DNA from: Lutispora sp041687175
GTDB taxonomy: Bacteria; Bacillota; Clostridia; Lutisporales; Lutisporaceae
Assembly: GCF_041687175.1 (NCBI RefSeq)
Contig: NZ_JAWLCK010000002.1
Coordinates: 13,050 to 77,049 of the forward strand
Direction of reading: 5' to 3'
Length of the DNA stretch: 64,000 bases
The number at the start of each line of letters is the position of its first letter. Within the stretch, counting starts at the first letter, position 1. The notes under the pieces are model-generated. The model was not told the DNA's origin. It ran no database searches and saw nothing but the letters and a program-made list of their open reading frames with translations. A program made the translations under genes and the position numbers. Shown here piece after piece: positions 25,700 to 34,263 of this stretch.

Positions 25700-26542
25700 A
25701 TGGAGAGAAGAACATTTTTGCAAACATTTTTGAAAAATAAGCTGGCAGTGATAGGATTTATTGGAGTGCTTTTAATTGCATTGTCAGGACTTTTTGCTCC
25801 ATTTATTGCTCCCTACCCCACAGGCTACGGATCAGAAATTTTGGAATCTCCTTCAGCAAAACACTGGTTTGGAACCGATGGACTAGGACTAGATGTATTT
25901 GCGGAAGTAATATGGGGAGCCAGAACTTCATTGTATGTTTCCTTAATGGCTGTAGTGGTAGCAGCGGTGATAGGCATTCCTGCAGGCTTGATATCCGGGT
26001 ATAAGAAAGGCATTATAGGTTCAATTATTGATGCAATAATTGATATATTTCTTACCCTACCGGTTTTACCTCTTATGATAGTTATTGCGGCTATAGTGGG
26101 TTCTTCCATAAATAATGTAGCTATAGTTATTGGTTTGTTCTCATGGCCATCACTGGCGAGAGTAACGAGAAACTCCACAATGAAAATATCTGAGATGCAA
26201 TTTATAGAAGCTGCGAGATGTTTAGGTATACCATCCAGAACAATTCTGTTCAAGCATATTTTATTGAATATTGCAGGACCTGTTTTGGTCAACTTGACTT
26301 TGGTTATGGCGACGGCTGTTTTATCTGAGTCAAGCTTGAGCTTCCTTGGCCTTGGTGACCCAACAACCTGGTCATGGGGAACTATTTTGAAAAAAGCTTG
26401 GGATGCAGGTGCAGTAATAGATACTCCAAACCCTTGGTGGTGGTGGTTTTTCACAAGCTTTTTCATAATGCTATATGTAATTTGTTTTAATTTATTCGGT
26501 AACGGCATAAACGATGCACTTAATCCGAAAGCAAGAGAATAA
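25700..26542 (+). CDS. Oligopeptide/dipeptide ABC transporter permease, DppC type
   Basis: A 280-residue permease with six hydrophobic segments. It has the DppC N-terminal helix followed by the HWFGTDGLGLDVFAEVIWGAR segment and the loop FIEAARCLGIPSRTILFKHI. Ribosome binding site TAGGAGG, four bases after the DppB stop. It pairs with the DppB-type subunit in a peptide importer. The C-terminal PNPWWWWFFTS region is normal for this family. Confidence 0.92.
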   Translation: MERRTFLQTFLKNKLAVIGFIGVLLIALSGLFAPFIAPYPTGYGSEILESPSAKHWFGTDGLGLDVFAEVIWGARTSLYVSLMAVVVAAVIGIPAGLISGYKKGIIGSIIDAIIDIFLTLPVLPLMIVIAAIVGSSINNVAIVIGLFSWPSLARVTRNSTMKISEMQFIEAARCLGIPSRTILFKHILLNIAGPVLVNLTLVMATAVLSESSLSFLGLGDPTTWSWGTILKKAWDAGAVIDTPNPWWWWFFTSFFIMLYVICFNLFGNGINDALNPKARE

Positions 26543-26555
26543 GGAGGAAAGATAT

Positions 26556-28166
26556 ATGCATGATTTGATAATCCGCAATGGCTATATTGTAAATGGTACC
26601 GGTGAGAAAGGCTTTATCGGAGATATAGCCGTAGATGGAGATAGGATAAGCAGAATCGATTTAATGATCCATGAAAAAGGTTTAAAGGAAATAGATGCAG
26701 CAGGTAAAGTGGTCATTCCCGGTTTCATAGATCCCCATGTTCATGAAGAATGGGTATGTATGATTGATGGTACCTATGAATTATTTTTACGACAGGGTGT
26801 CACCACAGTAGTAAATGGCAATTGCGGCCATTCTATAGTTCCCGGACCTGTTGATAATGTCATCGAGTATTACTATGGCAATGGTCTCATGAGCGATAAG
26901 CAGAGAGATGATTATAAGAAAAGATTTCCCGATTGGAATGATTATGCTGGATACAAAAAAGCAGTAGAGGAAAAGGGTACCAACATTAATTTTGTAACAT
27001 TGTTAGGTCATGGTACCATTAGATGGTCTGTAATGGGCGGTGCTTTTGACAGGCCACCAACACCGGAGGAAGCAGAAAAAATAGAAAGCATAATTAGGCA
27101 CAATATGGAACAGGGTGCCTGGGGCATATCCTTCGGACTGGATTATGTGCCAAGCAGGTATGCAGATATGGATGAGTTGGTTACTGTGGCTAATCTTATT
27201 AAGGAGTATGACGGAGTAGCAGCAGCCCATCTTAGGCAGTCCATAGGAGTTAAGGAAGCCACTGATGAATTTATAGAAGTAGGCAGACGATCCGGTGTAA
27301 AGATACAGGTTTCCCATCTTAAGGCTACATGCCCCGAAGCCTTTGAAGCTGTAGCCAAGGCTGCAGGTGAAGGTATTAGGATATTGACAGATACAATACC
27401 TCGAAGCACAGGTCATTGCACAAGCAAGGCTAGGCTTATCCAGTTTATTATGGCTGTATCAGATGAGCTATTTGCAGCAGGAACTGAAGGAGTAAAGAAG
27501 GCTCTTAAGACTAAAGAGGGAAGAGAAATAATTAAAAAGGATGCATACATTTTCGCCGGAGATAAATCGGATAAGTATGTGATTCTATCCCAGGATCCCC
27601 ACCTGGAGGGAAGAACTGTAAAGGATATTGCTGAGGAAAGAGGCATAGATCCAGATGAATGCATGCTGGATTTGATAGCCGATGAAAATAATTATGTTTT
27701 CTGGCTGGGAGGCCCATCCAGGGCTGATTTCCCTGATGCGGGACATGCAGATTCCATTGTGTCAAATCCTTATGTATGTGTAGGTACTGATGAAATATTA
27801 GGCGATGTGGAAGACCCTTATGATTGGTATGAGCTTCAAAGAAGAGGCGGTTTTCCAATATTCATGCAGATGTATCTTTCCAAAGATGTTCCTGTAGAAG
27901 AAATTGTGAGAAGAAATACTTCCATGGTAGCCAGACACTTTGGTATTGCCAATAGGGGAGAGCTTAAAAATGGCTATTATGCAGATATATCAGTCATAGA
28001 TCTTGAAAATTATAGATTCCCATCTCCAAAGGAGATTGATTATAGAAAACCTCTGACTGTGGCAGAAGGTGTTGATACAGTAATAGTTAACGGCAAAATT
28101 GCCATAGAAAATGGTCAACTTAAATCACCACATTCAGGGAGAGTATTAGATAGGGATACAAAATAG
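26556..28166 (+). CDS. Amidohydrolase, D-aminoacylase / N-acyl-D-amino-acid deacylase family
   Basis: A 536-residue metal-dependent hydrolase. It starts at ATG 26556 behind AAGGAGG. The metal-binding HVH of PGFIDPHVHEEW, the conserved Cys of GNCGHS, the GHGTIRWSVMG motif, HLRQS and QVSHLKA are those of D-aminoacylases, which hydrolyse N-acyl-D-amino acids. The C-terminal beta-sandwich (from about 480) completes the amidohydrolase fold. Being placed inside a peptide transporter operon, it probably acts in the cytoplasm on an imported acyl- or peptidyl-D-amino acid. The precise substrate is uncertain, as the family includes related deacylases. Confidence 0.85.
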   Translation: MHDLIIRNGYIVNGTGEKGFIGDIAVDGDRISRIDLMIHEKGLKEIDAAGKVVIPGFIDPHVHEEWVCMIDGTYELFLRQGVTTVVNGNCGHSIVPGPVDNVIEYYYGNGLMSDKQRDDYKKRFPDWNDYAGYKKAVEEKGTNINFVTLLGHGTIRWSVMGGAFDRPPTPEEAEKIESIIRHNMEQGAWGISFGLDYVPSRYADMDELVTVANLIKEYDGVAAAHLRQSIGVKEATDEFIEVGRRSGVKIQVSHLKATCPEAFEAVAKAAGEGIRILTDTIPRSTGHCTSKARLIQFIMAVSDELFAAGTEGVKKALKTKEGREIIKKDAYIFAGDKSDKYVILSQDPHLEGRTVKDIAEERGIDPDECMLDLIADENNYVFWLGGPSRADFPDAGHADSIVSNPYVCVGTDEILGDVEDPYDWYELQRRGGFPIFMQMYLSKDVPVEEIVRRNTSMVARHFGIANRGELKNGYYADISVIDLENYRFPSPKEIDYRKPLTVAEGVDTVIVNGKIAIENGQLKSPHSGRVLDRDTK

Positions 28167-28183
28167 AGGGAGGAATAAACAAA

Positions 28184-29836
28184 ATGAAAAAAAGTACAAC
28201 AGTATTATTAACATCACTTTTATTAGTGCTTTCATTGTTAGTTACTGCATGTGGGGGAAATAATCAGCAAAACGTTGAACCACCTGCACAGAATGAGAGT
28301 AATGCTGCAGCAGAGCCTGCAGTAGGAGGAGAGCTAGTAATAGGTATAACTGGAGACCCATACAATTTAGCAACATGGTTATCTAATGACATGAATTCAT
28401 CATTGGTGATGAATCTTGCATTACCACCTTTGATGGTTACAGATGATAGTGGAAACAAGGTTCCATATATACTAAAAAGCTGTGAAATAAGCGATGATGC
28501 AAAGGTATATACGGTAACATTACATGATGGACTTACATGGCATGATGGTAAAGAATTTACAGCTGATGATTTAGCTTTTACAGCAGAATATGTTGCTAAG
28601 CATAAACTGGGATACGGTGCTGATATGTATTCCAATGTTGAAAAAATGGAGATAGTAGACAAAACTACAATTAAATACTATTTAAAAAATCCACAGGTAA
28701 ATTTTATGTCTCAGGTAGGTTTCTGGGTGGATGTAATGCCAAAACACATTTATGAAAATGTAGATGATCCAATGAACTTTGAATACAATGGTGTGGGCTA
28801 TGGACCATACAAACTAGTTGATTATAGAAAAGGCGAATATTATTCCTTTGAAAGAGTAGAAAATTGGCCTTTAGCCAATGATGGAAAAGGTGCTTATATT
28901 GAAAATATCACATTTAGAGTTTTCCCAGATGCTAATGCTTTAGTATTGGCAATGAAGAATGGTGAAGTTCATGTTTCCGGCTCCGCACTGCCTGTAGCAG
29001 CACAAAAGCAGTTGGAAGCTTCGTCCAATGAATTCGGGATAAAGAAAGTAAATTCTTTAGGCTACGGATATTTCTCATTCAGCTATAAGAATGAATTGCT
29101 AAAAGATTTTAATGTTCGTAAAGCAATTGCAATGACAATAGACAGAGATGCTCTTGTTAATACTGCAATGCAAGGTGGAGCTATAAAAATGGAGACACCA
29201 ATATCCCCTGTATATACAGATTTGGTAAAATCAAATATTACTTTCCCTGCCTTTGATGTAGAAGGAGCAAAAAGCCTTCTTGAGTCTTCAGGATATGTTG
29301 ATAAGGATAATGATGGCGTAAGGGAGTCAGCTTCAGGCAAGAAGCTTGAATTTGAATTGATATACAGGACAACCACAGCTAATATTGATTCTATTGCCAA
29401 TATATTCAAAGCAAACGCAGAGAAAGCTGGAATAAAGATAAATCTGAAGCCTGTCGATCCTGCAACATATACTGATAAGGTTACAAACCAGAGGAACTAT
29501 GACATTAATGTTATAGATTGGGGTGTAATTGACGACCCTGATTCATCTCTGAGTACTGTATATGCTTCAAATGCACAGCTTAACTTTATGAATTACAAAA
29601 ATGAAAAGATGGATGAACTTCTGGCAAAATCAATGCAAGAAGCAAATTATGAAGAGCGTATAAAGATCATGGATGAGTTCCAGAAAGAATTTGTAAATGA
29701 ACTTCCTGCAATCAACACATGGGTCAGAGTTAATGCTTATGGATATTCTAAGAACTTTGAAGGATGGGATTTAACTCCTGGACTTTATGGTGTAGTGGAT
29801 GCCAAGGATATAGTTAAGGTTTATCAAGTAAAGTAA
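28184..29836 (+). CDS. Peptide-binding lipoprotein, solute-binding protein family 5
   Basis: A 550-residue extracellular lipoprotein. The signal peptide MKKSTTVLLTSLLLVLSLLV ends in lipobox VTAC at about residues 20-23, followed by a Gly/Asn/Gln linker. The body is the large two-lobed family 5 fold with YTVTLHDGLTWHDGKEFTADD, VGFWVDVMPKHIYEN and VRKAIAMTIDRDALV. It delivers oligopeptides, or peptides with D-residues judging by the neighbour, to the DppBC permease. It follows the hydrolase gene by 17 bases. The hairpin at 29848 follows. Confidence 0.93.
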   Translation: MKKSTTVLLTSLLLVLSLLVTACGGNNQQNVEPPAQNESNAAAEPAVGGELVIGITGDPYNLATWLSNDMNSSLVMNLALPPLMVTDDSGNKVPYILKSCEISDDAKVYTVTLHDGLTWHDGKEFTADDLAFTAEYVAKHKLGYGADMYSNVEKMEIVDKTTIKYYLKNPQVNFMSQVGFWVDVMPKHIYENVDDPMNFEYNGVGYGPYKLVDYRKGEYYSFERVENWPLANDGKGAYIENITFRVFPDANALVLAMKNGEVHVSGSALPVAAQKQLEASSNEFGIKKVNSLGYGYFSFSYKNELLKDFNVRKAIAMTIDRDALVNTAMQGGAIKMETPISPVYTDLVKSNITFPAFDVEGAKSLLESSGYVDKDNDGVRESASGKKLEFELIYRTTTANIDSIANIFKANAEKAGIKINLKPVDPATYTDKVTNQRNYDINVIDWGVIDDPDSSLSTVYASNAQLNFMNYKNEKMDELLAKSMQEANYEERIKIMDEFQKEFVNELPAINTWVRVNAYGYSKNFEGWDLTPGLYGVVDAKDIVKVYQVK

Positions 29837-29847
29837 AAGAGATGAAA

Positions 29848-29882
29848 GAAGGATATGAGCCATTCATAGGTTCATATCCTTC
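29848..29882 (+). other. Intercistronic 14-bp hairpin after the binding-protein gene
   Basis: 29848-29861 pairs with 29869-29882 (one G-U pair) with a seven-base loop and no T run. This fits a transcript-stabilising or partial terminator element that would raise binding-protein mRNA relative to the genes around it. Confidence 0.5.
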
Positions 29883-29935
29883 ACTCCTAAATTATGGTTT
29901 CATTATAAAGAGGCATTACTGGAGGCAGTATTACT

Positions 29936-31132
29936 ATGAAAAAAGGATACAAAGGATATAAGGCGTATCAATACTTAGAAAAAGATATAGACTATAAAGG
30001 TTTTGAACTGGCAAAGGAAGTTGATAGAGTTGAACCATATTTGATTCCATTAAATCCTGAGGATGAAAAAAGAGTAGAGAATATCATAAAAAATAACATT
30101 GTCATATCACTTCACGACCACCCCATTATAACACCAGCTAATATAAATGAGCTTATGGACTATGAGAGAGAAGGCAGAGAGTGTACCGCTTATGAAGGTT
30201 TAGCTCATTCATGTCTTGATGTGGTCTTCGACAATATGATGGACGGTACATGTATTATAGGATCTAAGGCTGGTTGGAAGTGGAATGATGTAATACATGA
30301 TATGGGCATCAGATCCTGCGACATCGCTCATCAGGATTTTCTCATAAAGGGCAGCGATTTGGATGATATTTATAAAGCTAAGAGTGAAGAAAAGATTGCC
30401 TGGTTCATTTCTCTTGAAAGCGCCACAATGATTGAAAATGAACTAGATAGAATTGATATACTCTATGGTCTTGGTGCCAGAATGATGGGGATAACCTACA
30501 GTGAATCAAATTGTTTGGGTTCTGGTTTGAAGGAGAAAAATGACGGTGGCCTTACAGCCTTCGGACGTCAAGCTGTAGAACGTATGAATAAGGTAGGTAT
30601 GGCTATCGATGTATCCCATTCAGGGGATAAGACAACCATGGATACAATAAAGGTCAGCAGTAAGCCTGTATTCATAACTCACATAGGCGCAAGAGCCTTA
30701 TGGAATATGAAGAGACTGAAACCTGATGATGTATTTAAAGCCTGTGCAGATAAAGGTGGCGTAATAGGCATTGAGGCAGCACCCCATACAACCATTACGA
30801 AAAAGCATCCTAGACATGACATTGAATCCTATATGGAGCATTTTGAATATATAAAGGATCTGGTAGGCATAGATCATGTGGCCTTTGGTCCTGATGCATT
30901 ATTTGGTGACCATGTTGGTTTGCATAATCTATTCAGCAGCAATATGTCCATTGCTGAAAATACAGCAGGACAAAGTTTCGATAAGGTAGATTATGTAAAA
31001 GGTCTGGAAAACCCGGCAGAAGCTTCGCACAACATTGTAAGATGGCTTGTGAAACATGGCTATTCCGATGAAGATATAGCTAAAGTGTTGGGTAAAAACA
31101 TAATAAGGGTACTAAAAGAGATTTGGTATTAA
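29936..31132 (+). CDS. Membrane-dipeptidase-type peptidase, family M19 (copy 1)
   Basis: A 398-residue zinc dipeptidase. The first metal motif appears as SLHDHPI; Glu of the bridging position is in SLESATMIENE; later metal ligands are AIDVSHSG and FITHIGARALW, and GIDHVAFGPDALFGDHVG carries the conserved Asp. No signal peptide is seen, so it is cytoplasmic. M19 enzymes cleave dipeptides and accept a D-residue on the C-terminal side. It is the first of two tandem paralogues about 60% similar by eye. It is probably cotranscribed with the upstream transporter. Confidence 0.88.
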   Translation: MKKGYKGYKAYQYLEKDIDYKGFELAKEVDRVEPYLIPLNPEDEKRVENIIKNNIVISLHDHPIITPANINELMDYEREGRECTAYEGLAHSCLDVVFDNMMDGTCIIGSKAGWKWNDVIHDMGIRSCDIAHQDFLIKGSDLDDIYKAKSEEKIAWFISLESATMIENELDRIDILYGLGARMMGITYSESNCLGSGLKEKNDGGLTAFGRQAVERMNKVGMAIDVSHSGDKTTMDTIKVSSKPVFITHIGARALWNMKRLKPDDVFKACADKGGVIGIEAAPHTTITKKHPRHDIESYMEHFEYIKDLVGIDHVAFGPDALFGDHVGLHNLFSSNMSIAENTAGQSFDKVDYVKGLENPAEASHNIVRWLVKHGYSDEDIAKVLGKNIIRVLKEIWY

Positions 31133-31150
31133 AATTAGGAGGTAAAAATT

Positions 31151-32356
31151 ATGGGTTTGAACAAGAAATATGACGGCTATGTAGCATATCAATATTTGGA
31201 AAAGGATAAGGATTATAAAGGCTTTAAGTATCCAAAAGGAGTAGGAAGGGTAGAAGAATATTATATACCTCTGAATGAAGAACAGGAAAAGCGTGTTCTG
31301 GATATTGCCGAGAAGTATATATTCATATCCTTGCATGAGCATCCAGTGTTATTCCCGGAAGATTTAAGCCAGTTGCCAGAGTATATCAGAGAAGGAAGGC
31401 AGCCTGCTGACTATGAAGCATTGTCAAAATCTTATCTTGATGTTGTTTTTGATAATATGATGGATGGAGTATGCACTATTTCATCAAAAAACGGATGGAA
31501 ATGGAACGATGTACTTCATGATTTAGGAATGAGGCTGTGCGATTTAGCCCATCAAAGCATGGTGATCCGCTGTGAGAAGGTGGAAGATATGATAAGGGCA
31601 CATAAAGAAGGGAAAATTGCTTTGGTTCCAGTTATAGAAGGTGCTGCAATGTTGGAAAATGAAGTTGATCGTGTTGATATACTATACGGTTTTGGTGTAA
31701 GGATGATGGGAATCACATATAGTGAATCCAATTCATTGGGTTCAGGATTAAAAGAAAAGAATGACGGTGGCCTTACAGCTTTAGGATACAAGGTTGTTGA
31801 AAGAATGAATAAGGTTGGCATGGCTATAGATTGTTCTCATGTAGGGGACAAGACTACTATGGATGTAATAAATGCAAGCACTAAACCAATTTTCCTGTCC
31901 CACTGCGGTGCAAGATCCCTCTGGAACAGCAGAAGATTAAAGCCCGATGATGTGATAAAAGCGTGTGCTGACAAAGGTGGAGTTATAGGTATAGAAGCTG
32001 CTCCACATACAACACTTACAATTAATAATACCCAACACTCCATCGAATCCTTTATGGAGCATTTTGAATATATAAAGGATATGGTTGGAATAGATCATGT
32101 TGCCTTCGGACCAGATACTTTATACGGAGATCATGTGGGACTTCACCGTACATTTGCTTCTAACCTTTCAATTAAGAGCGCTCATGAAGGTTCGGCAGAA
32201 TTTGAAGAAGTTGAATATGTAAAAGGTTTGGAAAATCCTACAGAGGCATCTATAAATATAGTAAGATGGCTTGTTAAGCATAATTATTCAGACCAAGATA
32301 TTGAAAAAGTTCTTGGTGGAAATACCATAAGAGCCTTAAAGGAAATCTGGGTATAA
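31151..32356 (+). CDS. Membrane-dipeptidase-type peptidase, family M19 (copy 2)
   Basis: A 401-residue paralogue of the preceding gene, 19 bases downstream, with AGGAGG. The motifs are SLHEHPVL, VIEGAAMLENE, AIDCSHVGDKTT, FLSHCGARSLWNS and GIDHVAFGPDTLYGDHVG. The N-terminal KYDGYVAYQYLEKDKDYKGF repeat of the first copy is kept, showing recent tandem duplication. Differences around the first metal motif (HEH versus HDH) may mean different substrate preference. Cytoplasmic. Confidence 0.88.
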   Translation: MGLNKKYDGYVAYQYLEKDKDYKGFKYPKGVGRVEEYYIPLNEEQEKRVLDIAEKYIFISLHEHPVLFPEDLSQLPEYIREGRQPADYEALSKSYLDVVFDNMMDGVCTISSKNGWKWNDVLHDLGMRLCDLAHQSMVIRCEKVEDMIRAHKEGKIALVPVIEGAAMLENEVDRVDILYGFGVRMMGITYSESNSLGSGLKEKNDGGLTALGYKVVERMNKVGMAIDCSHVGDKTTMDVINASTKPIFLSHCGARSLWNSRRLKPDDVIKACADKGGVIGIEAAPHTTLTINNTQHSIESFMEHFEYIKDMVGIDHVAFGPDTLYGDHVGLHRTFASNLSIKSAHEGSAEFEEVEYVKGLENPTEASINIVRWLVKHNYSDQDIEKVLGGNTIRALKEIWV

Positions 32357-32371
32357 TCGAGAATATGTTAC

Positions 32372-32407
32372 ATTGTGCTAGTTTGATTAGTAGTCGACTA
32401 GCACAAT
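32372..32407 (+). terminator. Perfect 11-bp hairpin between the M19 and M28 genes
   Basis: ATTGTGCTAGT (32372-32382) pairs exactly with ACTAGCACAAT (32397-32407). The following sequence is AT-rich but lacks a clear T run, so termination may be partial and the M28 gene could still be read through. Confidence 0.5.
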
Positions 32408-32453
32408 ATATTATTTGATAATATTCGAAAAAATTATTGGATAGGAGGATTCT

Positions 32454-34196
32454 ATGATTACTTTAGAGGAGAGAGCTATTCTTAATGAGATAAGCTTTAA
32501 TGAGCCAAAGTTGCTTTTATACAAATTTAACAGTCTGATACGCCAGTCAGGCAGTGAAGATGAAAGGAAGGCTGCCTACTATATAGCCGAAAGACTGAAC
32601 AACTATGGCATAGACAATGAGATTTTATGGCCGGAGATATATCTGAGCACTCCCATTAAAGCAGAATTGAAGATAATTGGATTAAATAAAGAAATCAAAG
32701 TTAAGACTCCTTCCTATTCAATGTCTACAGGTGACAAATGGGTAGATGGAGAATTGATTTACGCATCAAGCTATCGCCCTCCTTATGCCACTGATGAATT
32801 TGAATATAAGCTTAGATTTGAAAACGATCCTAAAGATAAAATCGTAATATGTGAGGGAATCCCTTCTCCTGATAAGGTAAACGATATTATAAGCAAAAAA
32901 GGTGTTGCAGCTATTTTTATTCAGCCTGGAGAAAACATACATGAAGGAATTTGTACATCTGTATGGGGCAGTCCCGGATATGAGGATTTGCCAAATATCA
33001 ACAGGATACCTGTGGTATCTGTAAACAATCCAGATGGCAAAAGGCTTATTGAGAAATTGAAACATAGTAAGGTAAGGGTAGCATTAAGAACCGTTCTGGA
33101 AGATGGATGGAAAAAATGCCCCTTGGTTTTAGCCAAGATACTTGGATATAAAAATTCTGAAAAATTTCTGCTGCTCCACGGACATATGGATTCATGGCAT
33201 AAGGGAATAGGAGATAATGCTCTGGGTAATGCTACCATGCTGGAAATAGCAAGAGTACTTAAGAATAATCAGGATAAATTGAAGAAAAGCGTATGGATTG
33301 CATGGTGGCCTGGACATTCTACCGGTAGATTTGCAGGCTCTACCTGGTTTGCTGATCATTTTGCCATGGAACTTCATAATAACTGCATAGCTCAGGTAAA
33401 CTGCGAATCTACAGGATGTGTCAATGCAGAAACATACGATGGTATTATGTGGACAGAAGATATGGATGATTTTTGCAAAGACCTGGTCACCAGTGTTACA
33501 GGAATAAAACCAAAATGGAAAAGGCCTCAGCGTGCAGGGGATTATTCCTTTAACAATATAGGTGTTTCTTCATTTTTTATGTTAAGTTCTACTATGAGCA
33601 AGGAAAAAATGAAGGAGCTAGGTTATTATGAAGTCTATGGCTGCGGTGGCAATATAGAATGGCATACTGAAAATGATGATCTGAGAATTGTAGATGAAAA
33701 TATTTTCTTAAGAGACACCAAGCTATATTTAGCAGGCATATACAGAGCGGTCAATGAACCTCAGCTTCCTATAAAAATTAACAAATTATTGAGCTCTATG
33801 AAAGTTTATCTAAATGAGTATCAAATTGCGGCAGGAGACAGTTTTGACTTAAGTGTAGTTTTTGATGAGATAGAAAATCTTGAGAAATCAGTTGATGAAC
33901 TATATAAAAAAGCAGATGAATATAGAGATGATAATGAGAAAAGTGATAGGATTTGCAACACTATCCTTAGAATTATAAGAAAGCTCATACGTATCAATTA
34001 CACAAGCAGGACAGAGTTCAAACATGATGCAGCAGTAATGCAGCCTCCTATACCAGATATAGCGCCCGTTATCATGATTAATAATATGGATGAAAATGAT
34101 CAAAAGTTTTTGATTACTCAGTTAATAAGAGCAAGGAACAGAGTTATTCATATTTTGAGAGAGTGTCAGCAAATTATTATCGACATATTACAATAA
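32454..34196 (+). CDS. M28-family peptidase homologue with altered active-site Glu region
   Basis: A 580-residue cytoplasmic protein. A PA-like insert lies near residues 95-215. The metal-binding motif LLHGHMDSWHKGIGDNALGN matches M28 aminopeptidases (His, Asp). The following motif, normally Glu-Glu, reads AWWPGHSTGRFAGSTWFAD, so the catalytic Glu pair is replaced. NCESTG and EWHTENDDLR supply later ligands. A C-terminal helical extension of about 130 residues completes it. By context it degrades imported peptides; the altered motif leaves the activity open. Ribosome binding site AGGAGG. Confidence 0.82.
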   Translation: MITLEERAILNEISFNEPKLLLYKFNSLIRQSGSEDERKAAYYIAERLNNYGIDNEILWPEIYLSTPIKAELKIIGLNKEIKVKTPSYSMSTGDKWVDGELIYASSYRPPYATDEFEYKLRFENDPKDKIVICEGIPSPDKVNDIISKKGVAAIFIQPGENIHEGICTSVWGSPGYEDLPNINRIPVVSVNNPDGKRLIEKLKHSKVRVALRTVLEDGWKKCPLVLAKILGYKNSEKFLLLHGHMDSWHKGIGDNALGNATMLEIARVLKNNQDKLKKSVWIAWWPGHSTGRFAGSTWFADHFAMELHNNCIAQVNCESTGCVNAETYDGIMWTEDMDDFCKDLVTSVTGIKPKWKRPQRAGDYSFNNIGVSSFFMLSSTMSKEKMKELGYYEVYGCGGNIEWHTENDDLRIVDENIFLRDTKLYLAGIYRAVNEPQLPIKINKLLSSMKVYLNEYQIAAGDSFDLSVVFDEIENLEKSVDELYKKADEYRDDNEKSDRICNTILRIIRKLIRINYTSRTEFKHDAAVMQPPIPDIAPVIMINNMDENDQKFLITQLIRARNRVIHILRECQQIIIDILQ

Positions 34197-34199
34197 AAT

Positions 34200-34230
34200 T
34201 TGACAAAAACCGCAGAGACAAGTGTATAAT
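34200..34230 (+). promoter_or_regulatory. Sigma-A promoter of the sigma-54 activator gene
   Basis: TTGACA (34200-34205) and TATAAT (34225-34230) are perfect hexamers with a 19-base spacer, longer than ideal. The activator would thus be made from its own housekeeping promoter, about 26 bases upstream of its start. Confidence 0.65.
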
Positions 34231-34263
34231 AGAAGCTAAAAACAGTACATTGGAGTGTTCAAA

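Noticed and set aside
25825..26508. Open frame of about 227 codons antisense to the DppC-type permease gene
   Set aside because: It has no recognisable domain, start signal or independent space; a codon-pattern shadow of the permease.
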